From NCBI GenBank assembly GCA_041501225.1, contig JBGQNR010000156.1, positions 1 through 15,420 on the forward strand: DNA of 15,420 bases. The letters run 5' to 3'. The notes under the pieces were generated by a model. The model made no database searches and was not told the origin of the DNA. It saw only the letters and a list, made by a program, of their open reading frames with translations. This document shows, piece after piece, positions 7,149 through 14,800 of this stretch. The translations under genes and the position numbers were made by a program. Positions within the stretch are counted from its first letter, which is position 1; each line of letters starts with the position of its first letter. This DNA comes from JAFNAG01 sp041501225. GTDB taxonomy: Bacteria; Acidobacteriota; UBA6911.

Positions 7149-8450
7149 ATGGGCAGTCGCTTGATTCACGTTATGTTCCGTTTCGTGGTACCGGCCTGTC
7201 TGGTGCTAACTCTTTATGCGTATGGGCCCCAGGCTTCCGCGCCGCAATCGGAGCCGACATCAGGCCGCGAACCCGCGACCATGCGATCGCTCTTGCGGTA
7301 CGCCTTGCCTGGGACACGGGATCTGCAGTTGGTCATTGAACTGAATGAGCCTTCGGTGGCCCGGAGCCTGGCCTCGACACGTGGCGGGGCTGTGCCTGCC
7401 GGCGCCGGTCGGCGCGCGCGAGTGCGCATGGACTCCGCGGAGGCGGCCACCTACCGGGCACAACTGGCGCGCACCCAGAGCGCCATGAGCGAGAGATTGA
7501 GTGCGCTCAGCGGAGTCGAGGTTCAGGGCGCCACCGATGCGGTGATGAACGTGATTATCGCACGCGTCCCCATCGAGCACTACCGAACGGTGCGCGGCAT
7601 GGAGGGGATCAAGAGGGTTTACATCTCCCGGCTTCAACGCAAGAATCTCAGTGCCGCGGCAGAGGTTCACAATGCTCCTGCGCTTTGGGGACAGGTCCCC
7701 GGCGGTAGGGCCAACGCCGGGCAAGGCGTGATGATCGGGGTGATCGACACCGGAATTGACAACACACACCCAATGTTCACCGATTCGACGGCAGCCCTGC
7801 CATCGGGTTTTCCCAAGTTCAGCTCGGGAAATTCCGCGTATACGAATCACAAGGTCATTGTCGCGCGCGATTACACGAGGTTTTTTGCCAATGCGGAGAC
7901 CTCGTCCCATAGGAATGCGCGCGATTACGAGGGGCACGGCACGTTTGTGGCCGGCTGCGCCGCCGGGAAGATCGTGACTCCGAACACGGCATTGCTCCCA
8001 TCGCCGGCCCAAATCTCCGGCATGGCGCCGGGCGCGTTTCTCGGCAGCTATAAAGTCTTCGGCACACCTGGCGTAAACGATTATGCTACAAGCGCGGCGA
8101 TCATCGCTGCCATCAACGACGCCGTCAATGACGGCATGGATGTGGTTAACCTCAGCCTCGGCGCATTGGATTACGTTCCCCCTTCGGAAGATCCGGAAGT
8201 CGTAGCCATCGATAACGCGGTAGCTGCCGGCGTGGTCGTCTGTATCGCCGCGGGCAATGAAGGACCCGACATGCACACGATCGGCACCCCCGGTTCTTCG
8301 GCGGATGCGATCTCTCTGAGCTGGATATCTGAGCTCCAGCGAGGTGAAGTCCAGGATTATGAATCTCGGATTCGGGGAAAAAGCTCAGGCAAGAGTGAAA
8401 ATGAAGAATGCCACAATTCTAATAGGGTACGTCACCAAACCGGGCTGTGA
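7149..8450 (+). pseudogene. Truncated subtilisin-like (S8) serine protease lacking the catalytic serine
   Basis: The ATG at 7149 follows GGGAGGGAGC and opens a signal peptide (FRFVVPACLVLTLYAYG). An inhibitor/propeptide-like region (about residues 55-160) includes LQLVIELNEP and AVMNVIIARVPIEHY. The S8 catalytic domain shows D200 (VIDTGIDNTHP), H263 (EGHGTFVAG) and the oxyanion N370 (CIAAGNEGPD). The domain then stops near residue 390 (IGTPGSSADAISL). The segment with the nucleophile (GTS-M/F-A-x-P) is absent. The last 43 or so codons are an out-of-frame reading of a second Sm-like gene that begins near 8325. The simplest explanation is a deletion joining the two genes. The product cannot be an active protease. 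An intact relative would be an exported protease of about 550-1000 residues. Confidence 0.85.
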
Positions 8451-8604
8451 AGACTTCATCATGATAACCAAAGAAAGGGCACAACCTTTTTCCTATTCTG
8501 ATGTTGCCGAGGTCAAGAAGGGAGGCTTTTCCACGGGGGCCAAAGCTGGAATCATCGGCGGAATTGCCGCCGGCATAGTGCTGATCCTCGTGCGTGCGCT
8601 CTAA
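8344..8604 (+). CDS. Second Sm-like protein, N-terminus lost, C-terminal glycine-rich membrane helix kept
   Basis: 86 residues from a GTG at 8344 (an ATG at 8359 is also possible); neither has a good ribosome binding site. The core ARVKMKNATILIGYV, DFIMI, YSDVAEVKK aligns residue for residue with the protein at 6067. VKSRIMNLGFGEKAQ corresponds to VKSKIKALAAKQNTE there. The tail STGAKAGIIGGIAAGIVLIL is a glycine-zipper-like membrane segment. The signal peptide present in the 6067 copy is missing: an in-frame stop lies at 8317-8319, and upstream sequence belongs to the subtilase. It is probably a 5'-truncated gene. It might still be translated by re-initiation within the overlapping subtilase frame, which ends at 8450, but I infer a pseudogene. 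Confidence 0.55.
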   Translation: MKSRIMNLGFGEKAQARVKMKNATILIGYVTKPGCEDFIMITKERAQPFSYSDVAEVKKGGFSTGAKAGIIGGIAAGIVLILVRAL

Positions 8605-9226
8605 CGGGAAGAATACGCCCATCCAAGGCAGAGTTTCTACGGGGGTGCTTGTCTCGCAAATTGGCATCCTTCGGTGGTTTGCCGGAAAATGTTGGAAGGC
8701 GCACTGGCCCAGCGCAGGCTCACGATGGGAGATTTGACAGAGGCAACGCATCTGCGGCGGAATTTGTTTCAGCCTGATTCTCAGTCTGTCTGGCTTGCAG
8801 CACGATGCTGATTTCCAGACCGGATGCGCTGAGGTTGCGGGCCGACACCGTTCCCCTGCAGGCTTCGATGCACGTTTTGACAATATCATGAAACAGCAGC
8901 TCAAGGCTGCAGACGGTCGGACAGATGTGGCACGAATGACGGCTCAGCGGCAGCATATATGTAGGCAAATATTGCCGCCTGCCGTCATATGTTCGACAGC
9001 CGCCGCTGGAACCTATCGATTCCTTTTGCCAGAATCTGCCATTAGTCCCAGAATCTCAGACAATTAAGCAAATTGCTCCGTTTCGGCCAACTGCAAGTGA
9101 GCAATCGGGAAGCATGAATCTTTTGCCGCTATCCTTAGGCCAATGACGTTCGCCCTCTGGGCGCTAATCAAATCAGCAGCAGATATCTGACTTATTTGTC
9201 AACACGACAGAGATTTTCAATGTGTC
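8605..9226. other. Long non-coding or decayed stretch
   Basis: No intact gene is seen. It contains the minus-strand histidine-kinase remnant at 8789-8905. Minus-strand frames that run through the Sm-like gene have no recognisable content. Nothing else stands out before the repeat clusters that begin at 9227. Confidence 0.5.
8789..8905 (-). pseudogene. Remnant of a histidine kinase ATPase domain (C-terminal end)
   Basis: The minus-strand frame open from 8968 to 8720 contains FHDIVKTCIEACRGTVSARN followed by SASGLEISIVLQ. This matches the last helix and two strands of a HATPase_c domain ('IVK-x-IIEAHGG-x-V-x-ARN---GG-x-x-x-x-x-LP'). The G2 loop, N box and phosphotransfer domain are missing, and His-Gly has become Cys-Arg. 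The segment in front of it (LSRHSCHICPTVCSLEL) is not recognisable. It is a decayed fragment of a second sensor kinase, unrelated in position to the kinase at 1029. Confidence 0.45.
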
Positions 9227-9245
9227 TTTACAAAGTCTTTATACA
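9227..9245 (+). promoter_or_regulatory. Direct-repeat regulatory site B1
   Basis: TTTACA (9227-9232) is followed by TTTATACA (9238-9245). The T-runs start 11 bp apart. It lies about 250 bp upstream of the EF-hand gene and belongs to the same family as sites A, C and D. Confidence 0.4.
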
Positions 9246-9278
9246 GAGGGGACCGTTTTATCAAAATGACAGGGATTC

Positions 9279-9305
9279 TTTACATGTATTTACAGAAACT
9301 TTACA
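9279..9305 (+). promoter_or_regulatory. Direct-repeat regulatory site B2: three perfect TTTACA repeats
   Basis: TTTACA occurs at 9279, 9289 and 9300, spaced 10 and 11 bp, the most regular example in the window. Candidate -10 boxes downstream are TAACTT (9340-9345) and TAGACT (9349-9354). Either would put transcription start about 100-130 nt before the EF-hand gene. Confidence 0.55.
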
Positions 9306-9371
9306 CCTCAGGGTGCAGACCCCCAGCAGATTTGGCCGCTAACTTGCCTAGACTCTCATGTGCGGTCAGAG

Positions 9372-9431
9372 CGCGTTGATATCACAACGCGGTTTGATTG
9401 GCATGAGGCGCGAGACGCCATTGCTTCATGC
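9372..9431 (+). promoter_or_regulatory. Two-hairpin structured leader before the EF-hand gene
   Basis: Hairpin 1 is CGCGTTG (9372-9378), a 6-nt loop and CAACGCG (9385-9391). Hairpin 2 is GCATGAGGCG (9401-9410), loop CGAGA, CGCC (9416-9419), a 6-nt bulge and TCATGC (9426-9431). Neither is followed by a T-run, so they are not typical terminators. They lie in the likely 5' untranslated region, about 50 nt before the start codon, and could stabilise the RNA or control translation. Confidence 0.4.
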
Positions 9432-9480
9432 ACGCAAATCCAGGAGTCATTAGCAACCCATGTAACGAGAGGAGCAAATC

Positions 9481-10170
9481 ATGCTGAGCAGTATCAATAG
9501 CAGTCTGGCATCCGCATGGGCAAATAGCCTGTTTGCCAAACTGGATACCCAAAATCAGGGCTATATTGACAAAACCGGTCTTGAATCGGCTTTCAGCAAA
9601 ATACCCGATAGATCAGACAGTTCGGCCAGTGTGGACGACATCTTCACACGTTTGGATAGCAACAACGATAGCAGGGTTACCAAGGACGAAATGGCCACTT
9701 ACTTCAAGACCAGCTTCGATCAGATAAAGAGCCAGACTAACCTCAATCGCATGCACGGCTGCGGTGGTGGCGGCCCGAGTGGTCCGGGTGGCATGCCTCC
9801 CCCTCCGCAACAAAATGCCAATGACACGGGCTTCACCAAAAATGAGCTGACAGGTCAGCTTGAGGAGATTTGCTCATCGGACACCAAACGTGCCGCGCTG
9901 ATCTCCAAGATTATCGAAAACTTTGATGCAGCTGACTCCAACGGCGACGGCAAGGTGAGCCTTCAAGAAGCCATGGCATACGACAAGGCGAATCAGACCG
10001 ACACCTCTGCTGCAACCGCCCCCAGCAAGGCTGTGTCAGCAGCAGACAATCAGAGTAGCGAGGCCACGATCATGATGCAGATCATGAAACTTATGCAGGC
10101 CTATCAGGTGTTTGAGGAAGGCTCGAACCAATCCGGCGGCGCCACAGCGCAATTATCAGTTTCTGCGTAA
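9481..10170 (+). CDS. EF-hand calcium-binding protein
   Basis: 229 residues. The ATG at 9481 has GAGGAG 6-7 nt upstream. Two canonical 12-residue EF-hand loops are seen: DSNNDSRVTKDE (59-70) and DSNGDGKVSLQE (152-163). Each is preceded by a degenerate loop, DTQNQGYIDK (from 22) and NDTGFTKNE (to 122). The protein thus looks like two calmodulin-type pairs, each with one weak and one good site. The halves are joined by a flexible Gly/Pro linker (about 93-110, CGGGGPSGPGGMPPPP). The C-terminal 55 residues are Ser/Ala/Gln-rich with a short helix (IMMQIMKLMQAYQVF). There is no signal peptide or membrane helix, so it is cytoplasmic or exported by a non-Sec route. The function is unknown; calcium buffering or sensing is inferred. 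It stands alone, with its own upstream repeats and a structured leader. Confidence 0.85.
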   Translation: MLSSINSSLASAWANSLFAKLDTQNQGYIDKTGLESAFSKIPDRSDSSASVDDIFTRLDSNNDSRVTKDEMATYFKTSFDQIKSQTNLNRMHGCGGGGPSGPGGMPPPPQQNANDTGFTKNELTGQLEEICSSDTKRAALISKIIENFDAADSNGDGKVSLQEAMAYDKANQTDTSAATAPSKAVSAADNQSSEATIMMQIMKLMQAYQVFEEGSNQSGGATAQLSVSA

Positions 10171-10178
10171 TAAGGCTC

Positions 10179-10205
10179 AACGCGTTGCCGAACGCCGGCG
10201 TTTTT
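10179..10205 (+). terminator. Possible intrinsic terminator after the EF-hand gene
   Basis: AACGC (10179-10183) can pair with GCGTT near 10198-10202, and within it AACGCCGGCGTT is a perfect palindrome. A run of five T follows (10201-10205). It lies 9 nt after the stop codon. The stem is imperfect, so this is a moderate call. Confidence 0.4.
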
Positions 10206-10611
10206 ATCAGACGGGACGGGGGGCGGTCATCAGTGTTCATTCCACCATTACCAGTATTTCTGAGTACCCGCAACGAACTCTGGGGATCCTGATGATTGCC
10301 GCCCCTCGCTCTTTGGATGTGTGCATGGTCGCGGGACCGGACGGGAGCTGCGAGAGGCTTCTTCTGCCTAATGGCATTGAGTTCGGTTAATAAATCCTGC
10401 AGCCGAATTATAGGGTTTTGGTTCAACGGGAGATTTCTGTTAAGGAAACGTAAAATGAATCAATTCATGCTTCTCACGCTGAACCTATCCTTGGCCTCCC
10501 TTATCTATTCTGATACAGCAAATAGGTCAGTGCCAGATGCACGCTGTTTCTGCACATTAAGATCGGGAGTAATTATACAGAAGCACAAAACATGTTTTAA
10601 GCAGGCGCGAG
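10206..10611. other. Intergenic stretch without a recognisable gene
   Basis: No family is recognised on either strand. An ATG at 10455 with AAGGAA upstream opens a short frame beginning MNQFMLLTLNLSLASLIYSD that runs into the glycosyltransferase remnant; its composition is not convincing. On the minus strand, TTTACG and TTAACA lie 11 bp apart (10438-10454), a possible single inverted copy of the window's repeat family. Confidence 0.4.
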
Positions 10612-10851
10612 ATGACAACATATCCAATCAGCGTCAATGTTCCGACATACAATTGCACCGGATATTTACCTGCGACTCTGGATTCTATTCTCAGTCAATC
10701 CTTCACAGATATTGAACTTCTCATTATTGCTGATTGCTCCGTTGATAATACAAATACTGCATTGCAAGCCACGCTGCCCGAGACAGTCGTGTACGTTTTA
10801 TCGTCAATGCTCATCGAAAAGGGATGGTGAATAACCGGAACGCATGTTCGT
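10612..10851 (+). pseudogene. Frameshifted fragment of a family 2 glycosyltransferase
   Basis: The frame from the ATG at 10612 reads PISVNVPTYNCTGYLPATLD, then SILSQSFTDIELLIIADCSVDNT. This is the GT2 (GT-A fold) N-terminus that binds the nucleotide sugar, normally 'VSVIIPTYN...LPxxLxSILxQTFxDxELIIVDDGSxDxT'. The DDGS has become ADCS. Around 10775-10784 homology moves to another frame, where it continues DSRVRFIVNAHRKGMVNNRN and then AC. Homology ends near 10851, just before the TTTACA repeats at 10864. The DXD motif and acceptor-binding part are absent. The fragment is about 80 codons of a protein usually near 300, so it is a pseudogene. Confidence 0.7.
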
Positions 10852-10863
10852 TGCAGGGACCAG

Positions 10864-10900
10864 TTTACATATTTAACAAACTCCTTACACCGTCTTAACC
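10864..10900 (+). promoter_or_regulatory. Direct-repeat regulatory site C upstream of the sigma factor
   Basis: It contains TTTACA (10864), TTTAACA (10872-10878), CTTACA (10884-10889) and CTTAACC (10894-10900). The conserved C residues fall at 10868, 10877, 10888 and 10899, the same 9/11/11 spacing as site A. The first 16 bases (TTTACATATTTAACAA) are identical to site A. A TACACT box at 10922-10927 lies 27 nt after the start of the last TTAAC, as in site A. The sigma factor gene starts about 45 nt further on. Confidence 0.55.
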
Positions 10901-10967
10901 AGCGCGCCGGCATCTCGTACGTACACTCTGAAGTCGCAATGTCAAATTGCATGAGGTCACCAAGAAG

Positions 10968-11573
10968 ATGTTTTTCGAACTCGATAAAAAGGATGCCGGC
11001 ACTGCGGATGCCGATCTCGTCAAACGTTCCTTGGGTGGAGACGAAGCTGCGTTCTGTGAACTCATGGGAAGGCACCAGGGATTGGTTCGGCGAACGGTGT
11101 ATAGGAGGCTGGGCAGATCCTCAGAACGTGACGACGCCGTTCAGGAAGTGTTCATGCGCTCTTACGTTTCATTGCATACGTTCGACCGTTCTTTTTCGTT
11201 TCGTGGTTGGATCGGACGTATCGCAACAAACTATTGCATTGATCAGCTTCGCCGAAAAAGGCTGCACTTGCGGATTCTGCACCATATGGAAGAGATCGAT
11301 CGCCGGCAGATGCATGGTGCCATCACTTGTTGTCAAAATTTAGGATGCATCAATCCTTATTCATCTGAACAGTACATCAAATTTCTTCGGGTGACGCTGG
11401 AAGAACTCAATCCAAAATACAAAACAGCGTTTGTATTACGGGAGATGGAAGATCGAGAATATTGTGAGGTTGCACAGGTTCTGGGGGTTTCTGAAGCCGC
11501 AGCGCGGGTCAGAGTCTCGCGAGCGCGCAAAAAAATGCGAAAGAGATTGGGCGAGAAGTTTTCAATCCGGTGA
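10968..11573 (+). CDS. ECF-type RNA polymerase sigma factor
   Basis: 201 residues from the ATG at 10968, which gives a family-typical N-terminus and has GAGGT about 10 nt upstream; an in-frame TTG at 10947 is the alternative. Region 2 (about 24-97) includes DDAVQEVFMRSY (core-binding 2.2) and FSFRGWIGRIATNYCIDQLR (2.3-2.4, promoter -10 melting and recognition). Region 4 (about 141-194) includes LNPKYKTAFVLREMEDREYC and the helix-turn-helix VAQVLGVSEAAARVRVSRAR. The linker between them carries CCQNLGC, an unusual cluster of cysteines. The protein would redirect RNA polymerase to a small set of promoters in response to an unknown signal. It lies behind repeat site C. No standard anti-sigma gene follows, but see 11570-11878. 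Confidence 0.92.
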   Translation: MFFELDKKDAGTADADLVKRSLGGDEAAFCELMGRHQGLVRRTVYRRLGRSSERDDAVQEVFMRSYVSLHTFDRSFSFRGWIGRIATNYCIDQLRRKRLHLRILHHMEEIDRRQMHGAITCCQNLGCINPYSSEQYIKFLRVTLEELNPKYKTAFVLREMEDREYCEVAQVLGVSEAAARVRVSRARKKMRKRLGEKFSIR

Positions 11574-11878
11574 TCGGGGAAAGCGTATCGCCAGGGGAGG
11601 GAGTCGACGTCTGCATCAGTGCCCAAAAGAGTGAAGATGGTCATGCTTCGGATCATGGCAGGTACGCTGACCATGATCCGGATTGCGCCATGTGTTCTCG
11701 GCTGGGGTTGGATGTTTCACTAGTTTCCCCAGAATTGACGAGGCATTCTCTTTGCGAAATTGAGAACCGAAGTGGAATGCTTCATTCTTTGTTTGGAAAA
11801 CCAGTTTGCCTGGTCCACCTCAAAAGGTGTAGCGCAAAGCAAGCTGCATGGTACGCGGATTTCCCACAATCGAGGTAA
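11570..11878 (+). CDS. Possible small anti-sigma-like or spurious reading frame overlapping the sigma factor stop
   Basis: A GTG at 11570 overlaps the sigma factor stop (GTGA), the usual arrangement of translationally coupled sigma/anti-sigma pairs. The 102-residue frame contains HDPDCAMC, which fits the H-x3-C-x2-C zinc motif of ZAS anti-sigma factors. Against it: there is no membrane helix, no further similarity, the motif is encoded by one arm of an inverted repeat (11649-11680), and the 3' end overlaps the convergent TonB receptor gene by 59 nt. I think it is more likely a remnant or chance than a working gene. Confidence 0.22.
   Translation: MIGESVSPGEGVDVCISAQKSEDGHASDHGRYADHDPDCAMCSRLGLDVSLVSPELTRHSLCEIENRSGMLHSLFGKPVCLVHLKRCSAKQAAWYADFPQSR
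11649..11680. terminator. Perfect 10-bp inverted repeat between convergent genes
   Basis: CGGATCATGG (11649-11658) and CCATGATCCG (11671-11680) form a perfect stem with a 12-nt loop. It lies between the convergent sigma factor and TonB receptor genes, so a shared terminator is the natural reading. No T-run follows on either strand, so it could instead be Rho-assisted, an RNA-stabilising hairpin or a protein-binding site. Confidence 0.4.
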
Positions 11879-14800
11879 TCCTGCCGAAGGTACTCGGCGA
11901 AGAGAGGTTGGTTGCGGGCAAGCCGAAATTTGTGTTGTTAAAAAGATTATAAACCTCAACACGCAACGAGAATTTCTGGGAATCATTCACTCGAATATTT
12001 TTCGCCAGGGATATATCTATATCGAAGTAGCGAGGTCCCCGGAATGTGTTCCGCCCAGAGGTGCCAATCTCTCCTGCTGCGGGGAATGTAAAAGTCTGGA
12101 TCTGATCGGTATTAAAGTAATAAGCTCCACTGGATGAACGGATCACGGCGCCGATATTCCGCTTGCCGGAGTAATCGGCCCAACTATCCACTCCGGCGGC
12201 TGAAGTTTGGCGCCCTGAACTGACTGTGAATGGCAATCCGCTTTCCCAAACGGTAAGCAGCCCGATGTTCCACCCGCGGGCAAGCTCAGGCATCCATCCC
12301 GGAGTATTATGAAACCAGGTATTGGTTGGCGTTGGTAGGGCATAGGTGATAGCGGTGCTGAATACATGAGTCCGGTCTGCATCGCTTCTTCCCTTATTCA
12401 GGGAAACATTGTTGTTGTCGATGGGGCTAGAAAAACCTCCGGCGTCCACGGAGATTGTGTCGCGCGATTCGCTCCAGGTATAAGCTGCATCCACATTCAT
12501 AGCGCCAGTACGGTGACGGACGCGCAGTTGAAATGAGTCGTAGTAGGAACGGCCCTGATTTGTGCCGATAATCAACTGGTTGAACTGGGGGAAGTTCCTG
12601 AGATAGTAGTCTGAAAGCCCTGCCGCAGAGTAACGGCTGAAATAAACGCGATCCACTGTATCTGCAGCGGTGCCCACCAATCCCTGGTCGAAGGTGGTGC
12701 CCCCAATGGCTTTGATAGCTCCGTTCACGGATCCAAAAAGACGCACCAAAGAGTTGGTCTTCGGAACGGGTGTTAGGGAATTCCGGAAAGCCTGAATTTC
12801 TCTAAAAGAAAGCAGGAAATCTCCTGCGATCTTAGTTTGGTTCGAATTCTGGTTCATGAAGAGGTCGAGACCACGAGTGCCCACATAACTTGTCTCGAAG
12901 ACGGTGTTAGCGGAGCACTTTTTCTGCAGCGTCAGGTGGAATTCGGAAATGTAGCCATTTTTAAGCGCGGGATCAAAAATCGCGACGGAAGTGGCGCGAG
13001 TAATGGGCTGCATGAGGATGGGGGCTCCAGGTTGAACAGGAAAAGGAATTCCATCGCTGATTCGGAGGTCGTCTGATGACTGGTTTGGAAAGGTTGTTCC
13101 AACTTGGACAAACCCGGGAGTGTTGGCGTCCACAAAGTTTGTCGCTGCCCCGACAAGACGGTCATAAAAAATCCCAAATCCGCCACGGACCGTGAGCCCC
13201 TCAATATCCGGGGGATTCCACGCAAAGCCGAACCGAGGCGCGAAGTTATTTGCATCGGTCTTGTACCAAGCACCACCTCGTTGAACCGTAAGGTCATCAA
13301 TTTGGGTAAATGGGTCCAGCAGAGATGATGATGGGTCGAACACACCCTGCAGCCCATTGCTCTCAGAGGGAGCTTTACTTAATTCATATCGAACGCCCAG
13401 ACTCAAGGTGAGGTTATTCCTTAACTTCCATTCGTCCTGAAAGAAGATACCGTACTCGCGGAAGTTGTAGTCGCGTACCAGAGGGCTGCCCGACGCCTGG
13501 AAGGTGTTAAGGTTGCTGTAGAATGTCTGGGTTACCTGTTCTATCCGCCCCAGCAGCGCATTGTAGAGCAATTCAAAGGATTGCCGTTCGTCCGTTGTCA
13601 GTGCCGTACTTCCTGGGCCGATGGAAACGGGGGAGATGTTGCCAAAAGATGTCCCGAATGTCACATCTGGATAGGTACCAGCTGTGCTGGACCGATTTTG
13701 TAAGATGAAACGAACATCGGCCCCGGCCTTGAAGGCGTGTTTCTCTCGGAACATAGTCAAATTGTCGGACATCTCATGGATCCGTGAGCCTCGAGCCGAG
13801 GGAAAATCGGGATTCAGCGGATCAGTCCATAGGCCGGAAATCATCATCGGCGTCGACAGTCTGGCAGGGCGAAGCAAGGAGCTGGAGGAGCTCTGCCGAC
13901 CGAGGCGGAACTCATTTACGAAGTGCGTTGTGATCGCCCAATCAGATCCTGCTGAGAATCCCCACTGACTCGCCCTTTCCCTCCCACTGGGCTGGCCGGG
14001 AAAAGTGGCGTCGGCATTGTTAAGCCAATCCACTCTGTTGTCCTGCGACCAGCTGTGACGATAATAAATCCGATGATTGCTTGTCAGGTTGTGATCGACG
14101 CGGATCGTGAACTGGTTTTCCCTGCCGTCAATCGGGTTGTTGAAACGATAGCCTGCCGTATTCAGGCCGTCACCTACATCCCCGTTGTTGGGATCGGGGA
14201 GTAAACTGAGGGCTTTGGCAACCTGCGGATCAATCCCCAGCCCGCGAGGATCATTTTTCACGATGTTATAGGTCAGTACATCATCATTTGCATTAGCCAC
14301 GCGAGGTAGATAGGTGAAAAGACCAGATTTCGCATAGGATGTCAGGACCGTACGGTTGCGTATGATCTCCTTATTGAACCGGTTGCCCTCATAGTTGCCA
14401 AATATCCAAGTGCGGTTTGCAATGAGGGGGCCGCCCAAGGAAAAGCCGAATACATTCTGATTGGATTTAGGCCTCTTGCCCTCACCGGCGTTGTTGAAGA
14501 AATTGTTGGCATTCAGGACGGCATTTTGGAAATAATCGTACGCACTTCCTGCCCAACGGTCGCCGCCTGACCGCGTTACGAGTAATACCTGAGCCCCCGA
14601 ATTGCGTCCATATTCTGCCTTTGCTCCGGCTGTTATCACACGGACCTGCGCGATGGATTCGGTGTTGACTGCCGCCAGGGAAAGCCCAAAGCTAGGTGCT
14701 ACTGGATCGTTCACATCTGTGCTGTCCAATATCAGGTTATTGCTACCCTGGCGGGTTCCATTGATACGAGAAGTCCCTGGATCGCCCCCCTGTACCTGCA

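Noticed and set aside
7260..8276. Long minus-strand reading frame (338 codons) opposite the subtilase
   Set aside because: The plus strand has clear subtilase motifs (DTG, HGT, AAGN) here. The antisense frame has no recognisable content and is a GC-driven shadow.
8419..8904. Minus-strand frame of 161 codons over the second Sm-like gene and beyond
   Set aside because: It runs antisense to the conserved Sm-like core and shows no protein family features. The kinase remnant is in a different minus frame.
10091..10426. Minus-strand frame of 111 codons after the EF-hand gene
   Set aside because: It overlaps the EF-hand coding end, contains the probable terminator and has no recognisable motif.
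10455..10715. Small frame starting MNQFMLLTLNLSLASLIYSD with AAGGAA upstream
   Set aside because: The N-terminus is mildly hydrophobic, but the frame runs into the glycosyltransferase remnant in a different frame and has no family likeness. It is noted only as part of the intergenic entry.
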